From Gallionella sp. (GTDB taxonomy: Bacteria > Pseudomonadota > Gammaproteobacteria > Burkholderiales > Gallionellaceae), in contig JADGRL010000016.1 of NCBI GenBank assembly GCA_017880865.1, forward strand, positions 1 to 52,608: a stretch of DNA of 52,608 bases. Reading direction: 5' to 3'. Shown one piece after another: positions 10,470 to 21,200 of the stretch. The translations under genes were made by a program, and so were the position numbers. The notes below the pieces were generated by a model. The model saw nothing but the letters and a program-made list of their open reading frames with translations, searched no databases and was not told where the DNA came from. The first letter of the stretch is position 1; each line of letters opens with the position of its first letter.

Positions 10470-11018
10470 TCACCCCGCGCAGGCGAGATGCAGCTTCTCG
10501 TTCTTGCCCGCCGTGGCGGGGAGCGTGGCGGAATACACCGTGCTGCCGCTGCCGCATTTCCATTCGGCGGCGAAATCCTTGCTGCAATTCGGCGCCGGGT
10601 CATCCATCGTGAGCGCGTCCAGCGCGAAGTCGCAGGCTGTGTGGTCGTCGCAGGTTTTGGCCAGCGGCGCAGTGGCGTTGCCGACCTTGGCGTTGCAGCT
10701 GCGGCCATAGGTGCCGGATGCGATCTTGATCGACGGTTTGTCCGCCGCCGCATCGGCTAGTTTAGCCGCCGGGAATAGGGAGCGGGATTGTTGCGTGATT
10801 CTTTCCTGGGTGCCCGGGCCCATTTCGATGGTTTGCATCGCGATGCCGACGACCATCAGCGCTACGCCGAGCAGCAAAGCGCCTAACCTGCCGACGTTGC
10901 CCGGATCGATCTTGCCTTCCACTTTGCCCAGCACCGCGACCAGTAGGAAAACGATGCCGGACAGTACGAACATGCGCGCGAACGGCACGTCAACCAGCCT
11001 TGTGATGACTTCTTGCAT
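10470..11018 (-). CDS. Small two-TM protein with Cys-rich C-terminal domain (182 aa)
   Basis: Residues 13-30 and 44-64 are hydrophobic helices (MFVLSGIVFLLVAVLG and LGALLLGVALMVVGIAM). They are followed by a soluble domain with six Cys residues and the block GTYGRSCNAKVGNAT...CDDHTACDFALD...CSKDFAAEWKCG...LHLAC. The even Cys count suggests disulfides and therefore a periplasmic domain. The pattern is loosely like small Cys-rich lectin-type domains, but no family could be assigned. The gene is preceded by 405 bases of repeat-rich spacer and followed by 264 bases without a gene before the GGDEF-EAL gene. Confidence 0.65.
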   Translation of the reverse strand: MQEVITRLVDVPFARMFVLSGIVFLLVAVLGKVEGKIDPGNVGRLGALLLGVALMVVGIAMQTIEMGPGTQERITQQSRSLFPAAKLADAAADKPSIKIASGTYGRSCNAKVGNATAPLAKTCDDHTACDFALDALTMDDPAPNCSKDFAAEWKCGSGSTVYSATLPATAGKNEKLHLACAG

Positions 11019-11200
11019 GAGTATCTCTCTATTCCAAGCCAGGAGCGGCGCGGGTATTTTAGCGGATATTCCTGTTTGCGTTTACGCTGAATAGGGCGCG
11101 GGTAGAGATGTTGAAGATGGTGTTGGCGGCGTGAAAATAAACCGTGGTGAGTCACCGAATATTTCGCTCGTCGAATATTTTTTGCGACATATCCTATAAA

Positions 11201-11420
11201 ACCGTTCGTGCTGAGCGTAGAGGCGGTTATTGCCGCGAAGTCGAAGCATGAATGAATAAAGTCAACTTAGTCGTGCTACTACGGCGGTTTTGATTTCGGC
11301 TATTCATGCTTAGACATAGCCATTCGACTAAGCTGTCAAACGGCTTTGCATAGCCATTCAGCTAAGCCACCAAAAGACGGTGACTAAGCTACTGGTTAAC
11401 GACAGCCAAGTCGCTGGTTA
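11201..11420. repeat. Interspersed palindromic repeat cluster (families A and B)
   Basis: Family B: ACCGTTCGTGCTGAGCGTAG at 11201-11220 with the partner GAAGTCGAAGCATG. Family A: TAGCCATTCGACTAAGC (11317-11333), a variant TAGCCATTCAGCTAAGCC (11351-11368), and the opposite arm AGCCAAGTCGCTGGTTA (11404-11420). The same arms recur at 25676-25723, 27321-27369, 33275-33307 and 35311-35510. The cluster fills the spacer between mfd and the small Cys-rich gene. Confidence 0.8.
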
Positions 11421-11423
11421 TCA

Positions 11424-14400
11424 TCACTTCAACTCGTTGAAGAAATTCTTGATCGCCAGCACGCGCTGGGCGACGTCGCCGTACTTTAATTCGATGCGCA
11501 GCTTGTCCTGTCCCGACATTTTGATGTGACGTTTGCTCTGGATCAGCGTGATTATTTTCATCGGGTCGATCGGCGGGTTCGGGATGAACTGGATCTGGAT
11601 CGCCTCAGAGGAGGCATCCACCTTGCTGATGCCGAGCGGTTTGGCTGCGATGCGCAGGCGGTGGCTGTCGAGCAGCGTTTGTGCGGGTTCCGGCAGCAGG
11701 CCGAAACGGTCGATCAATTCCTGGTGCATCTCGTCGAGCTCGTCCGGTGTGGCACAATTCGCGAGACGCTTGTAGAGCATCAGGCGCTGGTGGATGTCGC
11801 CGCAATAATCGCTGGGCAACAAGGCCGGGCAGTGCAGGTTGATCTCGGTGGTGATGCCGAGCGGGTGCGCCATGTCCGGTTCGCGTCCCTGACGCAACGA
11901 GGCGACGGCGGCGTTGAGCATGTCGGTATACAGGCTGAAACCGATCTCCTGCATCTCGCCGCTTTGCGATTCGCCCAGCACTTCGCCCGCGCCGCGTATT
12001 TCCAGATCATGCATCGCGAGATAGAAGCCCGAGCCTAATTGCTCCATCGCCTGAATCGCCTCGAGACGCTTCTTCGCCTGTGCGGTGAGCGCTTCGGTTT
12101 CCACCAGCAGATAGGCGTAAGCCTGATGGTGCGAACGCCCGACGCGGCCGCGCAGTTGATGAAGTTGAGCCAGGCCGAAACGGTCGGCGCGGTTCATGAT
12201 GATGGTGTTGACGGTGGGGATGTCGATACCGGTTTCGATGATCGTGGTGCACAGCAACAGATTGAAACGCTGCTGGTAAAAATCGCGCATCACGTGTTCC
12301 AGATCGCGCTCGCCCATCTGCCCGTGCGCCACGCGGATGCGCGCTTCAGGCAGCAGCGCGGTCAGTTTCTCCGCCATGTTGGCGATGGTGTCCACCTCGT
12401 TGTGCAGGAAATACACCTGCCCGCCGCGTTTGAGTTCGCGCAGCACCGCCTCGCGGATGATGCCGTCGCTGTTCTGTGCGACGAAGGTCTTGATCGACAG
12501 TCGGCGCTGCGGCGCGGTGGCGATGATCGAGAAATCGCGCAGACCTTCCAGCGACATCGCCAGCGTGCGCGGGATCGGCGTCGCGGTCAGCGTGAGCACG
12601 TCCACCTCGGAACGCAAGGCTTTCAGGCGTTCTTTCTGCTGCACGCCGAAGCGGTGCTCCTCGTCGATGATGACCAGCCCCAGGTCGTGAAACTTCACGC
12701 CCTTCTGGATCAGCTTGTGGGTGCCGATGATGATGTCGAGCTTGCCGTCCGCCATGTCTTGCAAGGCTTGCGTCTGCTCCTTTGCGGAGCGAAAGCGCGA
12801 CAGCTCGGCGATCTTGATCGGCAGATCGGCGAAGCGGTTGGAGAAATTCTGGAAATGCTGTTCGGCGAGCAACGTGGTCGGCACCAGCACCGCCACCTGT
12901 TTGCCGTCCATTGCCGCGACGAACGCGGCTCTAAGCGCGACCTCGGTCTTGCCGAAACCTACATCGCCGCAAATCAGCCTGTCCATCGGCTTGCCGCTTT
13001 GCAGATCGTTGATCACGGCGGTGATCGCGGCGGCCTGATCGGGCGTTTCCTCGAAGCCGAACCCGGCGGCAAATTCCTCGTAATCGCGCGGCGTGAGTTT
13101 GAAGGCGTGTCCCTTTCGCGTGGCGCGCTGCGCGTAGAGATTCAGCAATTCGGCGGCGGTGTCGCGCACCTGCAGCATCGCGCGGCGCTTCGCCTTGTCC
13201 CATGCGCCGCTGCCCAGCTTGTGCAACGGCGCGGTTTCCGGCGCGCCGCCGCTGTAGCGGCTGATCACATGCAGTTGCGCGACCGGTACGTACAGCTTGT
13301 CGCCGCCGGCATATTCCAGCAGCAGGAATTCTCCCTCGCCTTCGCCGAGGTCGAGATTGATCAGTCCCGCATAACGCGCGATGCCGTGCTGTTCATGCAC
13401 CACCGGGTCGCCGGTCTTGAGTTCGGACAAATCGCGCAACATGCCTTCCACGTTGCTCTTCTTCGCGGCACGGGCGGCACGGCTGCGCGGTTGTGCGGCG
13501 TAGAGCTCGGTCTCGGTGACGATGGCGAGCTGTTCATCGGGCAATACAAAACCGGCGTGCAGCGAGCCGATGCCCAGCTGAAATTTTTCGCGGCTATCGA
13601 TGAATTCCGCATAGTCTTGGCACACGGCTGGTGTGAGGCCGTATTCGTGCAGATAGTCCGCCATGATCTCGCGTCGGCCCAGACTGTCCGCAAGCAGCAG
13701 CACGCGTCCATCGAAACTTTTCAGGAACTGCGCGAAGGCATAGGTCGGAATGTCGGCGCGGCGGTTGACCGCGATGTCGGGAATCGCGCGGGTAGCGCAG
13801 GGGGTGAGCGTCGCGCCACTTTCGCCAGCGACGATGTCCAGCCGTGCGAATTCTTTCGCGCGAGTGAAAAACGCTTCGCCATCCAGAAATAATTCTTTGG
13901 GCGGCAGCAGCGGACGCTGCGGATCGCCTCTGAGCAGGTTGTAGCGCGACTGCGTATCCGTACCGAACTGTGTGATCGCCGCATTCACATCGTGATGCAA
14001 ACACAGCGTGGCATTTTTAGGCAGATAGTCGAACAGCGTCGCGGTATGCTCGAAAAACAGCGGCAGATAATATTCGATACCTGCCGGTGCGTTGCCTTTG
14101 CTGACATTCTTGTAGATGTGCGATTTGGACGGATCGCCCTCGAAACGGTCGCGGAAACCCTGGCGGAAGCGTGCCTGCCCGGCATCGTCCAGCGGAAACT
14201 CGCGCGCCGGCAGCAGGCGAATCTCCGGCACCGGATACAACGAGCGCTGCGTGTCTACGTCGAAGGTCGCGATGGTCTCGATCTCGTCGTCGAACAAATC
14301 GATGCGATACGGCAGCACGCTGCCCATCGCGAACAGATCGATGATGCCGCCGCGCACGCAGTATTCGCCGGGAGACAGCACCTGCTGCACATGGCTGTAT

Positions 14401-14846
14401 CCGGCGAAGGTCATCTGCTCGCGCAGTTTTGCCAGGTCAAGCTTCTCGCCGCGCTTGAGAAAAAAGGTAAACGCGGCCAGATATTCCACAGGCGGCAACG
14501 GATACAACGCGGTGGTCACCGGCACCACCAGCACGTCACACGACTGGCTGCGCACATGATGCAGCGTCGCCAGGCGCTCGGAGATCAGATCCTGATGCGG
14601 CGAGAAGTGATCGTAGGGCAACGTCTCCCAATCCGGCAGCAGATGTACGCGCAGTTTCGGTGCGAAAAACGGAATTTCTTCCACCAGCCGCTGCGCCTCC
14701 AGCGCGTTCGCGGCGATTACGACCAGCGGCTGCGCGAGGGTGGTCGCATATTGCGCCAAGGCCAGCGCGTCGGACGAGCCGATCAGCTGCGAGTAGCGGG
14801 GGCGGGAATGAGAGGATGAGAACAGCATCGGAACAGCCTGAAACAA
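11424..14846 (-). CDS. mfd: Transcription-repair coupling factor Mfd (1140 aa)
   Basis: Mfd removes RNA polymerase stalled at DNA lesions and recruits UvrA. Length is close to the E. coli protein. In order: a UvrB-like N-terminal region (LPDWETLPYDHFSPHQDLISERL, CVRGGIIDLFA), the RNA-polymerase interaction domain (DPVVHEQHGIARYAGL), translocase motif I GDVGFGKTEVALRAAF, motif II DEEHRFGVQQKE, motif III TATPIPRTL, motif VI QLRGRVGRSHHQAYAYL, and the C-terminal TRCF domain. The ATG at 14846 is used, but a second ATG at 14828 (MLFSSS) is possible. It is divergent from ispD with a 78-base spacer. Confidence 0.97.
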   Translation of the reverse strand: MFQAVPMLFSSSHSRPRYSQLIGSSDALALAQYATTLAQPLVVIAANALEAQRLVEEIPFFAPKLRVHLLPDWETLPYDHFSPHQDLISERLATLHHVRSQSCDVLVVPVTTALYPLPPVEYLAAFTFFLKRGEKLDLAKLREQMTFAGYSHVQQVLSPGEYCVRGGIIDLFAMGSVLPYRIDLFDDEIETIATFDVDTQRSLYPVPEIRLLPAREFPLDDAGQARFRQGFRDRFEGDPSKSHIYKNVSKGNAPAGIEYYLPLFFEHTATLFDYLPKNATLCLHHDVNAAITQFGTDTQSRYNLLRGDPQRPLLPPKELFLDGEAFFTRAKEFARLDIVAGESGATLTPCATRAIPDIAVNRRADIPTYAFAQFLKSFDGRVLLLADSLGRREIMADYLHEYGLTPAVCQDYAEFIDSREKFQLGIGSLHAGFVLPDEQLAIVTETELYAAQPRSRAARAAKKSNVEGMLRDLSELKTGDPVVHEQHGIARYAGLINLDLGEGEGEFLLLEYAGGDKLYVPVAQLHVISRYSGGAPETAPLHKLGSGAWDKAKRRAMLQVRDTAAELLNLYAQRATRKGHAFKLTPRDYEEFAAGFGFEETPDQAAAITAVINDLQSGKPMDRLICGDVGFGKTEVALRAAFVAAMDGKQVAVLVPTTLLAEQHFQNFSNRFADLPIKIAELSRFRSAKEQTQALQDMADGKLDIIIGTHKLIQKGVKFHDLGLVIIDEEHRFGVQQKERLKALRSEVDVLTLTATPIPRTLAMSLEGLRDFSIIATAPQRRLSIKTFVAQNSDGIIREAVLRELKRGGQVYFLHNEVDTIANMAEKLTALLPEARIRVAHGQMGERDLEHVMRDFYQQRFNLLLCTTIIETGIDIPTVNTIIMNRADRFGLAQLHQLRGRVGRSHHQAYAYLLVETEALTAQAKKRLEAIQAMEQLGSGFYLAMHDLEIRGAGEVLGESQSGEMQEIGFSLYTDMLNAAVASLRQGREPDMAHPLGITTEINLHCPALLPSDYCGDIHQRLMLYKRLANCATPDELDEMHQELIDRFGLLPEPAQTLLDSHRLRIAAKPLGISKVDASSEAIQIQFIPNPPIDPMKIITLIQSKRHIKMSGQDKLRIELKYGDVAQRVLAIKNFFNELK

Positions 14847-14924
14847 GGACGCGCATTATAAGGGAAACGATGCCCAACCGTTTTAACGAAACGGTACCCC
14901 GCCGTTTTCAATTACAATTCACCC

Positions 14925-15608
14925 ATGTCAGAATTCCACGCATTGGTTCCTGCCGCCGGTTTCGGCGCGCGCATGGGACATGAATTACCCAAACAGTATT
15001 TGTCGCTGGCCGGACAGCCGATGATTTTTCACGCGCTGAATACACTGTGTGCCTGCCCGGAAATATCCACGGTGTTCGTGGTGCTGGCTCCCGATGACAC
15101 TTTGTTCCACACCTATGACTGGTCGCGTTTCGGCGACAAGTTGCAACCGTTGTATTGCGGCGGACAGATGCGTTCGGATACGGTGCTCAATGGCTTGATC
15201 GCATCCGAGCTGGAGCCGGATGATTGGGTGCTGGTGCATGACGCGGCGCGTCCCTGCCTGACGCAGGCGCATCTTTCCAAGCTGATCGAGGAATTACGCG
15301 ACGATGCGGTGGGCGGCATACTCGCCGTGCCGGTCGCGGATACGCTTAAGCGCGCCGATGAACTGGGGCGCATCGCGCGCACCGAGGAGCGCGCGGGATT
15401 GTGGCAGGCGCAGACGCCGCAGATGTTCCGTGCCGGGTTGCTGGCACAGGCATTGCAGGCCGCGCCGCGACTAACCGACGAGGCTTCGGCGATTGAGGCA
15501 CTGGGTTTTAAACCTAAACTGGTGTCGAGCGAACCGACTAATTTTAAAGTGACTTATCCGCAGGATTTACTGCTCGCGGAATTGCTGCTGACCCAACAAG
15601 GAAAGTGA
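14925..15608 (+). CDS. ispD: 2-C-methyl-D-erythritol 4-phosphate cytidylyltransferase IspD
   Basis: IspD makes 4-diphosphocytidyl-methylerythritol from MEP and CTP in the non-mevalonate isoprenoid pathway. The 227-residue protein carries the nucleotide-binding N-terminus [27 protein letters not shown], then [31 protein letters not shown] and [10 protein letters not shown], all family signatures. It is the first gene of a compact operon; its TGA is at 15606-15608, two bases before the ispF ATG. A downstream family 4 uracil-DNA glycosylase and two tRNA/ribosome genes are in the same unit. Confidence 0.97.
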   Translation: MSEFHALVPAAGFGARMGHELPKQYLSLAGQPMIFHALNTLCACPEISTVFVVLAPDDTLFHTYDWSRFGDKLQPLYCGGQMRSDTVLNGLIASELEPDDWVLVHDAARPCLTQAHLSKLIEELRDDAVGGILAVPVADTLKRADELGRIARTEERAGLWQAQTPQMFRAGLLAQALQAAPRLTDEASAIEALGFKPKLVSSEPTNFKVTYPQDLLLAELLLTQQGK

Positions 15609-15610
15609 AC

Positions 15611-16087
15611 ATGCGTATCGGCCAGGGATTTGATGTTCACCAGTTGGTAGAGGGGCGCCGGTTGATTATCGGCGGGGTGGATATACCCTATGACAAGGGA
15701 TTGCTCGGACATTCCGATGCGGATGTGCTGCTGCATGCGATCTGCGACGCGCTGCTAGGTGCGGCAGCGCTCGGCGACATCGGTAAACACTTCGCCGACA
15801 CCGATGCGAAGTTTAAGAATATCGACAGCCGCATCCTGTTGCGCGAAGTACTGCATCTGGTTCGAGAACAGGGGTATCGCGTCGGCAATGTGGATGCGAC
15901 CATCATCGCGCAGGAACCGAAAATGGCGCCGCATATTGCGCACATGGTGGCCAATATTGCAGCCGATTTGCGCGTGGAGAAAAGCGCCATCAATGTGAAG
16001 GCGACCACCACCGAGAAGCTCGGCTACACCGGGCGAGGCGAGGGCATTGCGGCGCAGGCGGTGGTGTTGCTGCTGGCGGATAATTGA
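15611..16087 (+). CDS. ispF: 2-C-methyl-D-erythritol 2,4-cyclodiphosphate synthase IspF
   Basis: IspF cyclises CDP-ME 2-phosphate, two steps after IspD. Metal ligands D-V-H (GQGFDVHQL) and the later H of [20 protein letters not shown] are present, as are [23 protein letters not shown] and [13 protein letters not shown]. The ATG at 15611 gives [10 protein letters not shown]; a GTG six bases earlier overlaps the ispD stop and is less likely. AAGGAAAG (15598-15605) is the ribosome-binding site. The protein has 158 residues, the usual size. The stop TGA shares its A with the tsaB ATG (TGATG). Confidence 0.97.
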   Translation: MRIGQGFDVHQLVEGRRLIIGGVDIPYDKGLLGHSDADVLLHAICDALLGAAALGDIGKHFADTDAKFKNIDSRILLREVLHLVREQGYRVGNVDATIIAQEPKMAPHIAHMVANIAADLRVEKSAINVKATTTEKLGYTGRGEGIAAQAVVLLLADN

Positions 16088-16767
16088 TGCGCATACTGGC
16101 GTTAGACACTTCCACCGAATATTGCTCGGTTGCACTGTGGCAGGATGGCGCGGTCGTGGAACGTTGCGAGCTGGTCGGTCAAAAACATTCCGAGTTGTTG
16201 ATCGCGATGCTGGACGCGCTGCTCAAAGATGCGGGATTTCGGATCAAGGATATGGATGGCATCGCGTTCGGTAAAGGGCCGGGTTCATTCACCGGCGTGC
16301 GCATCGCCTGCGGTGCGACGCAGGGTCTGGCGCTCGGCGCGAATCTTCCGGTGGTCGGCGTGTGTACCTTGCAAGCGTTGGCCGAAGCGTCCGGAAAGTC
16401 GCGCGTGATCGCCGCGCTCGATGCGCGCATGAATGAGATATATCACGCCGCGTATGAAAAACGTGACGAGGTTTGGAATACCGTTTGTGAACCGAGTCTG
16501 TGCAAACCGGAAGCTGCGCCGCAAGTGCCGGGCGAAAATTGGTTCGGAGTGGGCAGCGGTTTTGCCGCGCATGGCGCCGCTTTGCAGGCGAGATACGACG
16601 GGAAGTTGCAGGGCGTGGATGGCGCCGCAATACCGCAGGCCGCCGCGATAGCCGCGCTTGGCGCTGCGCAATTCGTACTGGGTCACGGCGTGGATGCGGC
16701 AGAGGCCTTGCCGCTTTACTTGCGCGACAAGGTGGCTTTAAAAACCAGCGAGAGAGAGCAGCGTTGA
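16087..16767 (+). CDS. tsaB: tRNA t6A threonylcarbamoylation protein TsaB (YeaZ)
   Basis: TsaB is the scaffold partner of TsaD in making N6-threonylcarbamoyladenosine at position 37 of ANN-decoding tRNAs. The 226-residue protein begins [18 protein letters not shown] and contains GQKHSELLIAMLDALL, the typical GKGPGSFTGVRIACGATQGLAL and VIAALDARMNEIYHA. It overlaps ispF at the start (TGATG) and rimI at the end (TGATG), so translation is probably coupled. The N-terminal ASKHA-like fold is complete. Confidence 0.96.
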   Translation: MRILALDTSTEYCSVALWQDGAVVERCELVGQKHSELLIAMLDALLKDAGFRIKDMDGIAFGKGPGSFTGVRIACGATQGLALGANLPVVGVCTLQALAEASGKSRVIAALDARMNEIYHAAYEKRDEVWNTVCEPSLCKPEAAPQVPGENWFGVGSGFAAHGAALQARYDGKLQGVDGAAIPQAAAIAALGAAQFVLGHGVDAAEALPLYLRDKVALKTSEREQR

Positions 16768-17216
16768 TGCGCGACATGACACTGGCCGATGTCGATGCGG
16801 TGCTCGCCATCGAGCAGGCGGTGCAAACTTATCCGTGGACGCGCGGCAATTTTATGGATGCGCTGAACTCTGGTTATGTATGTCGTGTGGACGAGATGGG
16901 CGGCGAGATACGCGGCTTTGCGGTGCTAAGACTGGTGCTGGACGAGGCGGAACTGCTGAGCATCGGTGTGGCGGCAGATCAACAGCGCAAGGGTCTGGGG
17001 CGGGCGCTGCTGCTCGAAATGCTCGACCTGGCATGTCAAAAAAATATGCTCAGGGTGTTTCTCGAGGTGCGCGCATCCAACGTCGCCGCGCTGGCCTTGT
17101 ATCGCAGTGCCGGTTTCGGCGAGATCGGCATACGGCGCGATTATTATCAGAATGCGAACGGCAGCGAGGATGCCATCACGATGGCGTGCGAGTTAACGGG
17201 TGAAATAAATGGATAG
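16767..17216 (+). CDS. rimI: Ribosomal protein S18-alanine N-acetyltransferase RimI
   Basis: A GNAT-fold acetyltransferase of 149 residues. It has the acceptor-side start MRDMTLADVDAVLAIEQ, YPWTRGNFMDAL, the acetyl-CoA pyrophosphate loop (AADQQRKGLGRALLLEM, the Q/R-x-x-G-x-G/A motif) and the C-terminal block VRASNVAALALYRSAGF with the family's Y residues (RRDYYQN). The ATG at 16767 shares a base with the tsaB stop; a long upstream in-frame extension would run inside tsaB. It overlaps the next gene by eight bases. The tsaB-rimI pairing is common in proteobacteria. Confidence 0.95.
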   Translation: MRDMTLADVDAVLAIEQAVQTYPWTRGNFMDALNSGYVCRVDEMGGEIRGFAVLRLVLDEAELLSIGVAADQQRKGLGRALLLEMLDLACQKNMLRVFLEVRASNVAALALYRSAGFGEIGIRRDYYQNANGSEDAITMACELTGEING

Positions 17217-18090
17217 ACGAGAAGCGGTGCTGCGCGAGTTGAACCTGTATCCGCAGTGGGGGCTGCGAAATCAGCCTGCGCCCGTTGCGGCGGAACAGCC
17301 TGCACCAAAGGTAGGCAATCCACTATCTGCTGAAGCAGATGTGGAATTGACACTGCCGATTGCGGCAGAAATTGAAGTGGTTGTTCCAGCTGTTGTTGCC
17401 CCAACGTCTCCCGCGCGGACTTTAGTTGCGCCCGAAGTAGAAGGGGCGCTACTAACGGGAATAAATAATATTCATGCCGGTTCATCCGCCGCAGCCCAGG
17501 TATCTCATGTAGATAAACTCGATTGGCCCGAACTCAAACAACAGGTGCGTGGCTGCACCGCCTGCCAGTTGCGCGCCGGATGTACGCAGACGGTGTTCGG
17601 CGTGGGCGACGAGAAAGCCGACTGGCTGTTCGTCGGTGAGGCTCCGGGAGCGGACGAGGATGCGCAGGGTGAGCCGTTCGTCGGCCAGGCGGGCAAGCTG
17701 CTGGACAGCATGTTGATGGCGATCAAGTTGAAGCGCGGCAAGAATGTGTATATCGCCAATATCGTCAAATGCCGCCCGCCCGACAATCGTGTTCCGGCAG
17801 CGGATGAAATCGCGCAGTGTCTGCCGTATCTGCAACGCCAGATCGAACTGATCCAACCCAGGCTGATCGTGGCCTTGGGCAAGACGGCCTCGAATGCGCT
17901 ACTGCGTGGGCAGCCATCGCCCGATAAGGACGCGACCCTCGCCAGTCTGCGCGGCACAGTGCATGACTACCACGGCATCCCGCTGATCGTCACCTACCAT
18001 CCGGCATACCTGTTGCACAGTCCGATGGAAAAGGCCGAGGCATGGCAGGATTTGTGTCTGGCGGTCAAGACGTTCGCTGGCGATATGTAG
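17209..18090 (+). CDS. Family 4 (iron-sulfur) uracil-DNA glycosylase (293 aa)
   Basis: It removes uracil from DNA. Residues about 105-290 hold the family 4 fold. The four Fe-S cysteines are C116, C119 (CTAC), C188 (VKCRPP) and C204 (AQCLPY). Motif 1 is [20 protein letters not shown] (143-162), and motif 2 is in [10 protein letters not shown]. The first ~100 residues are an Ala/Pro/Val-rich linker, longer than in minimal members and similar to the extended forms annotated as phage DNA polymerase-related. It overlaps rimI by 8 bases and ends the ispD operon. Confidence 0.93.
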   Translation: MDRREAVLRELNLYPQWGLRNQPAPVAAEQPAPKVGNPLSAEADVELTLPIAAEIEVVVPAVVAPTSPARTLVAPEVEGALLTGINNIHAGSSAAAQVSHVDKLDWPELKQQVRGCTACQLRAGCTQTVFGVGDEKADWLFVGEAPGADEDAQGEPFVGQAGKLLDSMLMAIKLKRGKNVYIANIVKCRPPDNRVPAADEIAQCLPYLQRQIELIQPRLIVALGKTASNALLRGQPSPDKDATLASLRGTVHDYHGIPLIVTYHPAYLLHSPMEKAEAWQDLCLAVKTFAGDM

Positions 18091-18209
18091 TTTTCTGCGC
18101 GGCTCGGTTCGCAGTATCGGTAATTGTTGAATAGATTACTCGGGTTTGTTAAAATCCGGCCGCAGCTTGAAAACGCGCTGATCGAATCATTTTTGCGGTA
18201 GGATAAGTC

Positions 18210-21200
18210 ATGTTACTGAATAGCCGGTTATCCCGATTCTCCCGCAACCTCTGGTTAACGGCGGGCATACTCGTTGTTCTCGCCATCCTCTTTGGCTTTT
18301 ATACGCGATCCGAAAAAGAGATCGATCGCGCCAATGACCGACGGCACTTATCATTTTTGCTGGCCGATGAGTTGCACCAGTCTTCGGATGACATGACCCG
18401 AATGGCGCGCCTGTATGTGGTGACCGGAAACCCCATCTACAAAAAATACTTTCAGGATATTCGGGATATCCGCGACGGAAAAAAACCGCGTCCTGAGGAC
18501 TATCAAAATATCTACTGGGATTTTGTGCTGGCAAACGGCAAGCCGCCGCGTCCTGATAGCACGCAGACGGTGCCGTTACTGGAGCTGATGCGGCAGGCGG
18601 GGTTTACCCCGGTTGAACTGCAAAAACTGGCGGAAGCCAAAGCCAATTCTGATGCGTTAGCCGTCACCGAATACGCGGCTATGAAGCTGGTCGAGTCTGG
18701 CGGACGGGATGCCGAGGCTCATCGAACCCGAGGGCGCATGCTGTTGTTTGGCGACAGCTATCATCAGGCCAAGTTAGCCATCATGAAACCCATCGGCGAA
18801 TTCAATGGCTTGATGGAGCAGCGCACTCGCGACGCGGTTTTGGCTGCCGAAAAACAGGCCATGATCTGGCGCGCTGTATTCATCGTGTTTGGCATGGGTT
18901 TGATGCTGTTGCTATGGAAGTCTTATGCGGTTCTCAATGCAACCTTGGGTGGCAGTATCAATGATGTTTATGCGCTGATCGACAGAATCGGCAGCGGGAA
19001 TTTTTCATCCGCCATTTCCTTTGCCGAGGAAGGGAGTGTGCTCGGATGGTTGTCGAAGACCCAGGTTAAACTCAATGAAGCCGAAAGCTGGCGCGAATTG
19101 GCCGAACATAAGCTGCTGGCGAGCCGCGAGCGTATGCGCTTGATCCTGGATTCCGCGCTGGATGCGGTCGTCAGCATAGATAGCTCCGGTTTGATTACCG
19201 GCTGGAATAGCGAAGCCGAGCGGATGTTCGGCTACACCGGCGATTATGTTTTCGGGAAGAGCTTGGCTGAGCTGATCGTTCCACCGCGATATCGCGAAGC
19301 GCACAACCGGGGCTTGGCACATTTTATCAAGACAGGTGTGGGACCCCTGATCGGTCAGCGCATCGAGCAGACCGCCATACGCTGCGACCACAGCGAGTTC
19401 CCCGTCGAGTTATCGATCGTGGCTTTGCACCGTGATCAAGATATTTTCTTCAGCGCTTTTATACGCGACATCACCGAACGTAAGCGTGCCGACCAGGCGG
19501 TGCGCGAAAGTCGTGAACAGGCTATGAGCGCACTTGAGGAATTGCGCTACCAGAAATTTGCGCTGGATCAACACGCCATTGTCGCTGTGACCGACGTGCG
19601 TGGCACGATTACCTATGTCAATGAAAAATTCTGCGAGATCAGCGGCTATTCTCAGGAAGAGTTGCTCGGGCAGAACCACCGCATGCTCAATTCCGGCACA
19701 CACACTAAAGAATTTTTCCGCGATATGTATAACACCATTTCGACCGGCCAGGTGTGGCATGGGGATTGTTGCAACCGTGCCAAGGATGGCCGATTGTACT
19801 GGGTGGCGACCACCATCGTCCCCAATATGGATAGTGATGGGAAACCGTTTCAGTATGTCTCGATACGAACGGATATCACCGAGCTCAAGCGGGCCGATCA
19901 GGTGCTGCGCGAAAGCGATGCGAGCATGCATGCCATTCTGGATAACTTTCCCTATCTGGTTTGGCTGAAAGACTCTGAGGGGCGCTATCTCACGGTAAAC
20001 AAGGTTTTTTCCGAGTACTTCAAGCTGGGTATTTTGCAGATCATCGGTAAAACCGATCTTGATTTTCAGGACAAAGAGCTGGCGGAAAGATACCGCGTCG
20101 ATGATGCCGAGGTGATGGCGTCACGCCAGCAGAAGCATGTCGAGGAACCCTCGTTTGATGGCGATGTGACACACTGGGTAGAAACCTTCAAGACTCCCAT
20201 CATCGACAAAAACGGCCAGGTGTTGGGTACCACTGGCCTTGCCCGCGACATCACCGAGCGCAAGCGCATCCTGTCCGAGTTGCAGCGCAATCAGGATTTG
20301 CTCAATGAAGCGCAGCGGCTGGGACAACTGGGCAGTTGGGAACTGAACTTGCAAAGCGGCGAGCTGCGCTGGTCGGACGAAATCTACCGGATATTCGAGT
20401 TTGATCCGGCACAGTTCCAGCCAACTCAGGAGAATTTTCTGAACGTGATTCATCCGGATGACCGCGACCGGGTGAACCGGGCGTACACGCAATCTCTGGA
20501 GAACAGGCAGGCATACGATATCGATCATCGGTTGATGATGAGCGATGGTCGTATCAAGTGGGTGCGCGAGCACTGCAGCAGCGATTTCGATGCTTCGGGC
20601 AAGCCGCTGCGTTCGGTGGGCGCGGTGCAGGATATTACCCGGAAAAAACTGGCGGAAGATCGCCTGCGCGTTGCGGCGGTGGCGTTCGAGACGCATGAAG
20701 CCATCATGATTACCGATGCAAACTCCAATATCATTCGCGTCAATCAGGCATTCCAGCGCATCACGGGTTACAGGCCGGATGAGGTGTTGGGCAAGAATCC
20801 GCGCATCCTGAGTTCTAACCGTCAGGACAAAGCCTTTTATGCGGACATGTGGCAGCAGTTACTGAACGCCGACACCTGGAGCGGCGAGATTTGGGACAAG
20901 CGCAAGGACGGGGGAATATATCCGAAGTGGCTGACCATTTCCGCAGTTAAAAATGAAAGTGGCGAGGCGACCGGATATGTGGGCATATTCAGCGATATCA
21001 CGGCGCGCAAGCAAGCCGAGGAGGAGATACGCAATCTGGCGTTTTATGACACGCTGACCAAGCTGCCCAACCGGCGTCTGTTGCTGGATCGTTTTCATTC
21101 GGCGCTTTCGTTGTCGGTGCGCAACCATTATTACGGCGCGGTGTTGTTCCTCGACATGGACAAGTTCAAGACGCTTAACGATACGCTGGGCCATGATTAT

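Noticed and set aside
12039..13892. 617-codon open frame on the strand opposite mfd
   Set aside because: Antisense frame produced by high-GC codon use. Mfd is clearly the real gene; the frame's protein is His/Gln/Arg-rich with no domain.
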